Below are positions 1 to 6,139 of a stretch of 64,000 bases of DNA, piece by piece. The translations under genes and the position numbers were made by a program. Position 1 is the first letter of the stretch, and every line of letters starts with the position of its first letter. The notes beneath the pieces were generated by a model that saw only the letters and a program-made list of their open reading frames with translations, ran no database searches and had not been told where the DNA came from. The stretch is from contig NZ_AUEZ01000041.1 of assembly GCF_000426245.1 (NCBI RefSeq), positions 1 through 64,000 of the forward strand. The letters are read 5' to 3'. This DNA is from Bradyrhizobium sp. Ai1a-2 (lineage in GTDB: Bacteria; Pseudomonadota; Alphaproteobacteria; Rhizobiales; Xanthobacteraceae).

Positions 1-274
1 AGTCGGCGCGCTCGATGCACGCCTTGGCGATGCGCCGGGAGGAGTAGATGCCGCTCGCATAGCCGTTGAGCAGCAGCGCCACCATCAGGCGCGGATCGAA
101 CGGCGGCTGGCCGAGTGCACTCGTGTAGCTGCTGATAATCTCGGTGAGGTCGAGGCTCTCCCGCACCAGTTCCACGATGAACCGTGACAAGTGGTCCCTC
201 GGTACGAAATCCTGCACGCTGGGCGGCAGAAGCTGCGGCTGATCAATCTTCCAGAGGCGAAAATACTTGCTCAT
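1..274 (-). CDS. IS1182-family transposase, N-terminal part (runs off window)
   Basis: Reading the minus strand from the ATG at 274 gives an open frame beginning MSKYFRLWKIDQPQLLPPSV that continues past the window edge. The motif series VQDFVPRDHLSRF, then FDPRLMVALLLNGYASG and YSSRRIAKACIERA, is the conserved N-terminal domain (about residues 15-90) of IS1182-type transposases. The catalytic DDE core would lie outside the window, so intactness cannot be judged. The gene is transcribed away from ispH. Family is confident; activity is unknown. Confidence 0.85.
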   Translation of the reverse strand, partial: MSKYFRLWKIDQPQLLPPSVQDFVPRDHLSRFIVELVRESLDLTEIISSYTSALGQPPFDPRLMVALLLNGYASGIYSSRRIAKACIERAD

Positions 275-331
275 CGCCGCCAATAAAATCAGACTCCCAC
301 CCAATTGAACAGGGACTACTCGGACAGGCTC
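1..331. mobile_element. end of an IS1182-type insertion sequence
   Basis: The transposase starts 57 bases from an abrupt change in sequence character near 331. The stretch at about 312-331 (gactactcggacaggctcct) is a plausible terminal inverted repeat, but the partner end is outside the window. The exact boundary and target duplication are inference. Confidence 0.5.
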
Positions 332-503
332 CTAGACGCTCATTTTTTGACACAAAGCGCTCTTCTTCCGTGCGCTTGGGGGTGGGCTTAGGTGCAGGAA
401 CCGGTGGTGCGGATATTGCAGCAGGCACAAGATGCCGGCTGCAGGACGTCCGGCCGCCCGGGTTTTCGGATCGGATTGGTGCAATTTGCTTAACGGACGT
501 CCT
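332..503. other. gap between the IS end and ispH
   Basis: This gap should carry the ispH promoter, but I cannot pick out a convincing -35/-10 pair. On the minus strand an open frame with a Pro/Lys-rich stretch (PPVPAPKPTPKRTEEERF) runs into the IS end. It could be the tail of a gene cut by the insertion, or chance. Confidence 0.35.
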
Positions 504-1430
504 ATGGAGGTTTTTCTAGCGCAGCCGCGCGGCTTTTGTGCCGGCGTGGTGCGCGCCATTGAGATCGTCGAGCGTGCGCTTCAGAAATACGGGCCGCCGG
601 TCTATGTGCGACATGAGATCGTACATAACAAATACGTCGTCGAAAGCCTGAAAAACAAGGGCGCGATCTTCGTCGAGGACCTTTCCGAGGTCCCGTCGAA
701 CGCGGTGACCGTGTTCAGCGCCCATGGCGTGGCGCGCAGCGTCGAGGAAGAGGCCGCCGCGCGCGGCCTGCCGGTGCTCAACGCCACCTGCCCGCTGGTC
801 ACCAAGGTCCACAACCAGGGCAAGCGCTATATGTCCAAGGGCCGGTCACTGGTCCTGATCGGGCATGCCGGCCACCCCGAGGTCGAGGGAACCATGGGCC
901 AGGTTCCAGGCCCCGTGCTGCTGGTCCAGAGCGTCGAGGACGTCAACGCCCTGACGCTGCCGGCCGATACGCCGATCGCCTACATCACCCAGACCACCCT
1001 GAGCGTAGATGACACACGCGACATAATTCTGGCGCTCCAGGCCCGGTTTACAGATATTCAAGGTCCTGACATCCGGGATATCTGCTATGCCACACAGAAC
1101 CGCCAGTCTGCGGTAAGGGATCTAAGCAAATTGGTGGATGTCATCCTGGTGGTGGGGGCCGCCAACAGTTCCAATTCCAATCGGTTGCGTGAAATCGGCA
1201 CCGAGGCGGGCGTCGCCAGTTATCTCATTGCCGATGGCAGCGAACTCAACCCAGAATGGCTGAACAATGCAAAGACCGTCGGCATCACGGCGGGTGCCTC
1301 GGCGCCCGAGGTGCTGGTCGACGACGTGATCGAGGCGTTACGGCGCATCGGACCGGTCGAGGTGTCGGTCCTGTCGGGCCGGGAGGAGAACATCGAATTC
1401 CGCCTGCCGGCCGAACTGACCGCGGGCTGA
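504..1430 (+). CDS. ispH: 4-hydroxy-3-methylbut-2-enyl diphosphate reductase IspH
   Basis: This iron-sulfur enzyme performs the last step of the MEP pathway, reducing HMBPP to IPP and DMAPP in the cytoplasm. The protein is about 308 residues, normal for the family. The three cluster cysteines sit in GFCAGV (about residue 12), NATCPLV (about 96) and DICYATQNRQ (about 193). HEIVHN, HPEVEGT, QTTLS and SNSNRL complete the active site. I chose the ATG at 504 because the protein then starts directly with the conserved MEVFLAQPRGFCAG; the open frame extends 24 codons upstream without family similarity. hpnH follows after 39 bases in the same direction, so this copy probably feeds hopanoid synthesis. 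A second ispH elsewhere in the genome is possible. Confidence 0.95.
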   Translation: MEVFLAQPRGFCAGVVRAIEIVERALQKYGPPVYVRHEIVHNKYVVESLKNKGAIFVEDLSEVPSNAVTVFSAHGVARSVEEEAAARGLPVLNATCPLVTKVHNQGKRYMSKGRSLVLIGHAGHPEVEGTMGQVPGPVLLVQSVEDVNALTLPADTPIAYITQTTLSVDDTRDIILALQARFTDIQGPDIRDICYATQNRQSAVRDLSKLVDVILVVGAANSSNSNRLREIGTEAGVASYLIADGSELNPEWLNNAKTVGITAGASAPEVLVDDVIEALRRIGPVEVSVLSGREENIEFRLPAELTAG

Positions 1431-1469
1431 TCAAAACTTCGTCGTGAGAGTCGAGAGAGAAAGCTTGTA

Positions 1470-2630
1470 ATGGCAATACCCTTCTTCAAGGAAATGCGCA
1501 TCGGCGGCTATCTGCTCAAGCAGAAGCTGCTGGGCCGCAAGCGCTATCCGCTCGTGCTGATGCTTGAGCCGCTGTTTCGCTGCAATCTCGCCTGCGTGGG
1601 CTGCGGCAAGATCGACTATCCGGACGCGATCCTCAACCGCCGTATGACCGCGCAGGAATGCTGGGACGCGGCCGATGAGTGCGGCGCGCCGATGGTCGCG
1701 ATCCCCGGCGGCGAGCCGCTGATCCACAAGGAGATCGGCGAGATCGTCCGCGGCCTGGTGGCGCGCAAGAAGTTCGTCTCGCTCTGCACCAACGCGCTGC
1801 TTCTGGAAAAGAAGCTCGATCTGTTCGAGCCGTCGCCCTATTTGTTCTTCTCGGTACATCTCGATGGGCTGAAGGAGCATCACGACAAGGCCGTGTCTCA
1901 GAAGGGCGTGTTCGACCGCGCGGTCTCCGCGATCAAGGCGGCCAAGGCGCGCGGCTTCACGGTCAACGTCAATGCCACCATCTTCGACGGCCATCCGGCG
2001 GAGGAAATCGCAAAATTCCTCGACCTCACCACCGAACTCGGTGTCGGCGTCTCGATGTCGCCGGGCTACGCCTATGAGCGCGCGCCCGACCAGGAGCACT
2101 TCCTCAACCGCACCAAGACCAAGAAGCTGTTCCGCGACGTCTTTGCGCTCGGCAAGGGCAAGAAGTGGAATTTCATGCATTCCGGCCTGTTCCTCGACTT
2201 CCTGGCCGGCAACCAGGAATATGAGTGCACGCCGTGGGGTATGCCGGCGCGCAACATCTTCGGCTGGCAGAAGCCCTGCTATCTGCTCGGCGAAGGCTAC
2301 GCCAAGACCTTCAAGGAGCTGATGGACACCACGGACTGGGATTCCTACGGCACCGGCAAGTACGAGAAGTGCGCCGACTGCATGGCGCATTGCGGCTACG
2401 AGCCGACCGCCGCGATCGCGGCGCTCAACAACCCGCTGAAGGCCATGTGGGTGTCGATGCGCGGTATCCGCACCAAGGGTCCGATGGCACCCGAGATCGA
2501 CCTCTCGAAGCAGCGCCCGGCGCAGTACATCTTCTCGGAGCAGGTCCAGAAGAAGCTCTCCGAGATCCGCCGCGACGAAGCGCTGGCCGCCGAGCAGAAG
2601 GCCGCACAGAAAGCCTCGACCGCCGCGTAA
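1470..2630 (+). CDS. hpnH: adenosyl-hopene transferase, radical SAM protein HpnH
   Basis: HpnH joins a 5'-deoxyadenosyl group to diploptene, giving adenosylhopane, the precursor of extended (C35) hopanoids. The protein has 386 residues. The radical SAM cluster motif CNLACVGC lies near residue 32, followed by a glycine-rich IPGGEPL SAM-binding segment. A C-terminal cysteine group (CADCMAHCGYEP, near residue 305) is typical of the SPASM-like tail of this family. It follows ispH closely and is closed by a strong terminator. The other hopanoid genes lie on the opposite strand beyond the accessory patch, so hpnH converges on hpnG. Confidence 0.95.
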   Translation: MAIPFFKEMRIGGYLLKQKLLGRKRYPLVLMLEPLFRCNLACVGCGKIDYPDAILNRRMTAQECWDAADECGAPMVAIPGGEPLIHKEIGEIVRGLVARKKFVSLCTNALLLEKKLDLFEPSPYLFFSVHLDGLKEHHDKAVSQKGVFDRAVSAIKAAKARGFTVNVNATIFDGHPAEEIAKFLDLTTELGVGVSMSPGYAYERAPDQEHFLNRTKTKKLFRDVFALGKGKKWNFMHSGLFLDFLAGNQEYECTPWGMPARNIFGWQKPCYLLGEGYAKTFKELMDTTDWDSYGTGKYEKCADCMAHCGYEPTAAIAALNNPLKAMWVSMRGIRTKGPMAPEIDLSKQRPAQYIFSEQVQKKLSEIRRDEALAAEQKAAQKASTAA

Positions 2631-2653
2631 GGCGCGAGCAACGCCGAATCAGC

Positions 2654-2688
2654 AAAAGGCCCGACCGTCGATGACGGTCGGGCCTTTT
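2654..2688 (+). terminator. intrinsic terminator after hpnH
   Basis: A perfect 16-base stem (2654-2669 with 2673-2688) around a 3-base loop is followed by TTTTGTTTTG. The A-run on the left arm makes it usable in both directions. It lies 24 bases after the hpnH stop codon. Confidence 0.95.
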
Positions 2689-2712
2689 GTTTTGTTCGTA
2701 GCTGCTCTGTCC

Positions 2713-2744
2713 GTAGCCCGGGTGGAGCGAAGCGCAACCCGGGA
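2713..2744. repeat. CCCGGGT-type palindromic repeat, copy 1
   Basis: The sequence gtagcccgggtggagcgaag and the following cgcaacccggg form an imperfect palindrome. Related copies lie at 5288-5375 and 12519-12554. It marks the left edge of the accessory patch. Confidence 0.75.
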
Positions 2745-2897
2745 TGCCTGCGATCCGGGCACTGGCCGACATAGGTCGACGGCACTGGCCTGTTTTAACC
2801 CCCGTGGCCTGAGTTGAATTTCGCTGTGGCAAAAAGCGCCAAGCTCTGTTCATGCCTCCGTTGGACCAGGCGGAAACGCCTAGTCCGGCGCGGATCG

Positions 2898-3683
2898 CTA
2901 CGGCTTTTTGAACAGGCTTGGCTTAGGAGTTACGGCTTCCCACAGCCCGGCAATTTGCCTGCACGCGCCCCGGATGTCGCGGAGGCGGACGGCATGGTCT
3001 GCGGCCGGCCCAATCCTCTCACCGAGCCGCACGTCCGCAACGAAGCAAAGATCGCGGTCCGAAACTCCCAATGCACCCTTCTGGGCTTCCAACAAAAGCT
3101 GCTGCATCGCCACCATATAGCGCGCCATTTCGCGCCGAATTTCGCCCCGACGCTCCCGGGTTTCCGGCCTCTTGCCACCAGCCGGATCGGGCGCTTTCGC
3201 CACCCTCAGAATGCCCGCACCGACGCGGTTCGGTGCCCCACCACCAACAATGAAGTCGGGACGGATTGAGATCATGACGCTTTCAATCTCAATGGCCTCG
3301 AAGGTTGGTGCCTCACTGAGAGCCATAGAGCGCATGCCAAGCGCGTTTTCGTTCCGCTCAAACAAATCGATGATTTCGAGGCAGCGCAGGGCTTCATCTC
3401 GCTGCTTTGGCGTGATATCGGCCGCCTCGGATTTTGTGGTTAACGCGTCCTTAACCCGAAGCAGAGTGTCCTGCGAACGTCGAGGGTCTTGGTTGTACGC
3501 TCGGAGCGCCCTCATAGCTTCGCCATTGGCGGTCACAATGGGCGGACGGGAATACTTGCTGTCATGCAAGATGTTCTGTTGCCCATCCGGGCGCAGGATC
3601 AAATATTCGGCCAAAGCCGCAGCCGACATGCGCGGTTCGCGACGTTCGCGGACCGAGGGATGAAGCGCAGGAGACAAAGCCAT
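2898..3683 (-). CDS. conserved hypothetical protein, possible PDDEXK-like fold
   Basis: This open frame codes for about 261 residues of unknown function. Visible features are an N-terminal segment ALAEYLILRPDGQQNILHDS, a central helical part (RDEALRCLEIIDLFERNENAL), and a C-terminal half with VMISIRPDFIVGG, GAGILRVAK and LCFVADVRLGERI. The spacing of Asp in RPDFIVG and the following strand resembles PDDEXK-nuclease-like hypothetical proteins of Bradyrhizobium; that is inference from memory, and I cannot identify a complete catalytic set. The ATG at 3683 has AGGT eight bases upstream; the ATG at 3629 is an alternative that avoids head-to-head overlap with the plus-strand small gene. It lies in the accessory patch. 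Confidence 0.6.
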   Translation of the reverse strand: MALSPALHPSVRERREPRMSAAALAEYLILRPDGQQNILHDSKYSRPPIVTANGEAMRALRAYNQDPRRSQDTLLRVKDALTTKSEAADITPKQRDEALRCLEIIDLFERNENALGMRSMALSEAPTFEAIEIESVMISIRPDFIVGGGAPNRVGAGILRVAKAPDPAGGKRPETRERRGEIRREMARYMVAMQQLLLEAQKGALGVSDRDLCFVADVRLGERIGPAADHAVRLRDIRGACRQIAGLWEAVTPKPSLFKKP

Positions 3684-3942
3684 GGATGAAGACCTATCTG
3701 TTGCAATCGACAACCACAAAAGACTGTGGCTCACTGAGATTTCCCGCGTCACCTTTGAAGACCAGGCTCTTGACGACCTTGGTGGTGATGGTGGCGTCTT
3801 TGTCGTATTGGAAGATAGCGTTGAAGGGACTTTTGAAGTCCTCGCCAAAGCTACTTCGATTTGGTCTGGCGAATCACTCTTGAACCTATTTGCCAATGCA
3901 CTCCGGAAAACGCCACAACTAACTTTGGTCTCTCAATCCTGA
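3682..3942 (+). CDS. small hypothetical protein (86 aa)
   Basis: I do not recognise this protein. It is acidic, with a plausible compact alpha/beta pattern (GGVFVVLEDS, GTFEVLAKA, GESLLNLFANAL). The start is supported by AGGAG eight bases before the ATG. It is arranged head to head with the preceding hypothetical gene, and the two candidate start codons share a CATG, so one of the two starts is probably wrong. Its end overlaps the tail of a degraded minus-strand frame. Confidence 0.45.
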   Translation: MDEDLSVAIDNHKRLWLTEISRVTFEDQALDDLGGDGGVFVVLEDSVEGTFEVLAKATSIWSGESLLNLFANALRKTPQLTLVSQS

Positions 3943-4108
3943 CGCGGCGGGAGGCCATTTGCCTTTCAATATTCAGCGTCACCGGTGGTGGCGGGATTGG
4001 TGCGTCCTTGTAGATCAGCTTGAAGCTGCCCTCTAACAGTTGAAGCCAAAGCTTACGCTCCTGTTCAGGCCAGACATCACCCGACTCCAGGAAGGGAAGC
4101 AGGGTGAG
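3851..4108 (-). pseudogene. remnant of a small conserved gene without a start codon
   Basis: On the minus strand this frame encodes LLPFLESGDVWPEQERKLW followed by LQLLEGSFKLIYKDAPIPPP, which reads like a real conserved small helical protein. No in-frame ATG or GTG precedes it: a TGA at 4109-4111 closes the frame just upstream. One base out of frame, ATGACTCAC lies immediately before, so a frameshift at the N-terminus is likely. The part below about 3950 looks unrelated. It would have been transcribed toward the hypothetical gene at 2898-3683. Confidence 0.4.
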
Positions 4109-4122
4109 TCATAATGACTCAC
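4104..4122. promoter_or_regulatory. perfect 19-bp palindrome upstream of the methyltransferase
   Basis: GTGAGTCAT and ATGACTCAC are perfect inverted repeats around one central A. The site lies 55 bases before the methyltransferase start. It has the size and symmetry of a dimeric repressor operator, such as those of prophage or restriction-modification control proteins. The cognate regulator is not identified. Confidence 0.6.
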
Positions 4123-4136
4123 GAAAAAGCCTTGCG

Positions 4137-4149
4137 GAATCAATGATTC
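4137..4149. promoter_or_regulatory. 13-bp palindrome upstream of the methyltransferase
   Basis: GAATCA-A-TGATTC is a perfect palindrome between the 19-bp palindrome and the start-codon hairpin. It may be a second operator or overlap the promoter. Function is inferred from position only. Confidence 0.4.
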
Positions 4150-4155
4150 TGTTAC

Positions 4156-4185
4156 TCTGCCATCCGAGGAGATTCGGATGGCAGA
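4156..4185 (+). promoter_or_regulatory. hairpin with the ribosome-binding site in its loop and the start codon in its stem
   Basis: TCTGCCATCCGA (4156-4167) pairs perfectly over 12 bases with TCGGATGGCAGA (4174-4185). The six-base loop GGAGAT carries the Shine-Dalgarno AGGAG, and the ATG of the methyltransferase (4178-4180) is inside the 3' arm. In mRNA this would limit start-codon access. It is visible in the sequence; a role in translational control is inference. Confidence 0.6.
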
Positions 4186-4774
4186 TCCAACTTACAACTT
4201 GAACGGCGGCTTTAAGCCGACAATGAAAAGGTTCGCTGATCTCAGCGGGCCCGATTTTTTCCCTACACCCCCATGGGCCACGTTCGCGCTGATCGACAAC
4301 GAAAAATTCAACGGCGAGATTTGGGAGAGCGCGTGCGGGGATGGGACCATGTCCCGCGTATTAGAGCAAACCGGACAGCCGGTTCGCAGCTCTGACTTGT
4401 ATGATCGCGGCTACGGAGAAATCGGCTTTGATTTTCTTGAACCGAAATGGTCAGCCGACAACATCGTAACGAACCCGCCGTACAACTGCGCCGAGGGGTT
4501 CATCGCAAGCGGCGTCAAGCACTCTAACCGAAAGTTCGCTTTGCTGTTGCGGCTTGCCTTCCTTGAGGGCGCGAATAGAGCGAACACAATATTCACCAAA
4601 ATACCGCCCGCGCGCGTCTGGGTTTTTAGCGAACGCATCACGTTTTACCCAAGCGGCGTTGAGCCGAAAGGGAGCGGAACAACGGCCTATGCGTGGTTTG
4701 TTTGGGATAAAGATGCTCCGGGCCGAACCGAATTGAAGTGGTTCAAGCCCGGCTACAAGGCGAAGTTCGCCTAG
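4178..4774 (+). CDS. phage-type DNA adenine methyltransferase
   Basis: The 198-residue protein shows the short class I methyltransferase layout of phage DNA methylases: FFPTPPWATFALID near residue 28, the SAM-binding ESACGDGTMSRVL (about 49-61) and the catalytic motif IV TNPPYN (about 92-97), which is typical of N6-adenine methylation. There is no target-recognition domain of a restriction-modification type and no adjacent endonuclease, so I read it as an orphan or prophage methylase. The start at 4178 has AGGAG six bases upstream, embedded in a hairpin. The gene ends directly against the convergent next gene. Its GC content looks lower than that of the hopanoid genes, suggesting transfer. 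Confidence 0.85.
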   Translation: MADPTYNLNGGFKPTMKRFADLSGPDFFPTPPWATFALIDNEKFNGEIWESACGDGTMSRVLEQTGQPVRSSDLYDRGYGEIGFDFLEPKWSADNIVTNPPYNCAEGFIASGVKHSNRKFALLLRLAFLEGANRANTIFTKIPPARVWVFSERITFYPSGVEPKGSGTTAYAWFVWDKDAPGRTELKWFKPGYKAKFA

Positions 4775-5065
4775 CTAGGCGGCAACCTCGCGACCCGGCA
4801 GCGCCAAGCCGCCGGGTATGGCGACAAGCTTGCCTTCATAGATTGCGTTTCCGGGCGAAGCTTTATGCGAGGTGATGTTGCGGACCTGCTGTTCCCACAG
4901 CGCTTCACCCGGTCTAGTCGGTGACGGCGCAAGGTCCTCAGCAGACAGCGTTAGGTAATTCGGAATTTCTTCAACCAACTCTTTAATGGTCGCACGACCA
5001 GTAAATCGATCAGTAAGAACCTTAATGGCCGCCTCAGCAACTTCAGCCTCAGTAACTCGGGACAT
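4775..5065 (-). CDS. small winged-helix-like protein resembling an Mrr N-terminal domain
   Basis: The protein has about 96 residues: TEAEVAEAAIKVL, then ATIKELVEEIPNYLTLSAED, then WEQQVRNITSHKASPGNAIYEG and a short C-terminal strand ending in PGREVAA. This series matches the small winged-helix domain found at the N-terminus of Mrr-type restriction proteins and also as a stand-alone protein. The start is the ATG at 5065, preceded by GGAGG (5074-5078). No nuclease domain follows. It is convergent with the methyltransferase with no gap between the stop codons. DNA binding is inferred. Confidence 0.65.
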   Translation of the reverse strand: MSRVTEAEVAEAAIKVLTDRFTGRATIKELVEEIPNYLTLSAEDLAPSPTRPGEALWEQQVRNITSHKASPGNAIYEGKLVAIPGGLALPGREVAA

Positions 5066-5287
5066 ATTCCCTACCTCCATTCTGGTGGAGTCCGTAAATG
5101 GGGTTCCCGGTTGTATTTGCCAGTGGCCTATTTCAAAAAAGCGAGTGACCTATTTCGGCCAGTACCCCCTCGGCGCGGGATTAGGCCCTCTTCAATCTCC
5201 GAAAGTAACCATTCCGACTTGGGTGCGTGCGACCATCACCAGTCTTCGATCGGCAATGCTCATTCCACTGAGGTCGGAAACAGTTCC
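5066..5287. other. gap between the accessory patch and the repeat
   Basis: No gene is supported here. It contains the promoter side of the winged-helix gene, and otherwise I see nothing distinctive. Confidence 0.4.
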
Positions 5288-5375
5288 GTAGCCCGGGTGA
5301 GGCGAAGCGCAACCAGGGACACCTGTATCGGCCATGCGAGCGGCCCGGGTTACGCTAACGCTTCACCCGGGCTAC
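5288..5375. repeat. CCCGGGT-type palindromic repeat, copy 2 (long form)
   Basis: It opens with gtagcccgggtgaggcgaag and closes with its inverted form (gcttcacccgggctac), a full palindromic unit of about 88 bases. It marks the right edge of the accessory patch and lies 11 bases from the hpnG stop codon, so it may also terminate hpnG. Confidence 0.8.
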
Positions 5376-5386
5376 GGCCCCAGCGG

Positions 5387-6139
5387 CTACGCCGCCGAGC
5401 GAATCATCGGCTCCACGGGGACGAGGCTCTCGCCGCCCAGCAGGAAGCCACGGCAGCCGCGCAAGGAGCGCAGCGCTCGATTGAAGTCGATTCCGGTCGA
5501 GACCAGCGAGCGCAGCGTCAGCGGATTGCGGGCCACGCCGCGCAGCACCTTGCGCAGGTCGATGTCGCCGTTCGGCTTGACCGCGGTCTTCGCCAATTCC
5601 GGCAGCGCGCGGTGGGCGGGATCGCTGATCACCCGGAGCGCAGCGAACGGTATGCCCGCCTTGCTCGCGTAGGCCGCAGCGATGTGGCTCTCCATGTCGA
5701 CGGCGGAGGCACCGGTTTCCGAGCGCAGCGCCGCCTTGCAGGCCCTGGCCGCAATCACCTGTTCGACGCCGGCAAGCCCGGCCCTGACGATCTTGCGGCG
5801 CCTTAATGTGGCGCTGGCAACCATCTCCTCGTTCAAGGCCATATCGGCCAGGAATCGGGTGTCGCCGGAGAGCACCTCCGTCGCCACCACGACGTCGCCC
5901 GATCGCAACGCGGGATCGAGCCCGCCGGCCACGCCGAACGAGATCACGCCGCGGAACGACGACGAATCGAGCGTCGCCAATAGCGCGCGAAGCTGCTGCG
6001 GGTCGCTGGAACTACAAATGACGATCATGCCCGGCCCAGCTGCAATGCGAGCCTCTTGCACTAATCCCGTCACAATCAAGACCGGCCGCGGATCCAGCAT
6101 TTTCCCCACAGTCGCGGCGGCCCCCGCCCCCAGATTCAC
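5387..6139 (-). CDS. hpnG: adenosylhopane nucleosidase/phosphorylase HpnG
   Basis: HpnG removes adenine from adenosylhopane made by HpnH, giving a ribosylhopane-type intermediate. The protein (about 250 residues) belongs to the nucleoside phosphorylase / MTA-SAH nucleosidase fold: GVISFGVAGGLDPALRSGDVV, then SAVDMESHIAAAYASKAGIP with the Asp-Met-Glu-Ser motif, and RVISDPAH. I start it at the GTG overlapping the shc stop codon (GTGA), which has GGTAGGGG upstream; an ATG at 6100 is the alternative and would give 237 residues. It is the last gene of the hpnC-D-E-shc-hpnG operon. Confidence 0.9.
   Translation of the reverse strand: MNLGAGAAATVGKMLDPRPVLIVTGLVQEARIAAGPGMIVICSSSDPQQLRALLATLDSSSFRGVISFGVAGGLDPALRSGDVVVATEVLSGDTRFLADMALNEEMVASATLRRRKIVRAGLAGVEQVIAARACKAALRSETGASAVDMESHIAAAYASKAGIPFAALRVISDPAHRALPELAKTAVKPNGDIDLRKVLRGVARNPLTLRSLVSTGIDFNRALRSLRGCRGFLLGGESLVPVEPMIRSAA

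Noticed and set aside
2814..3269. Plus-strand open frame near the left edge of the accessory patch
   Set aside because: It overlaps the conserved part of the hypothetical minus-strand gene and shows no family features.
4178..5065. A complete restriction-modification system
   Set aside because: The methyltransferase lacks a partner nuclease; the neighbouring protein has only a winged-helix-like domain.
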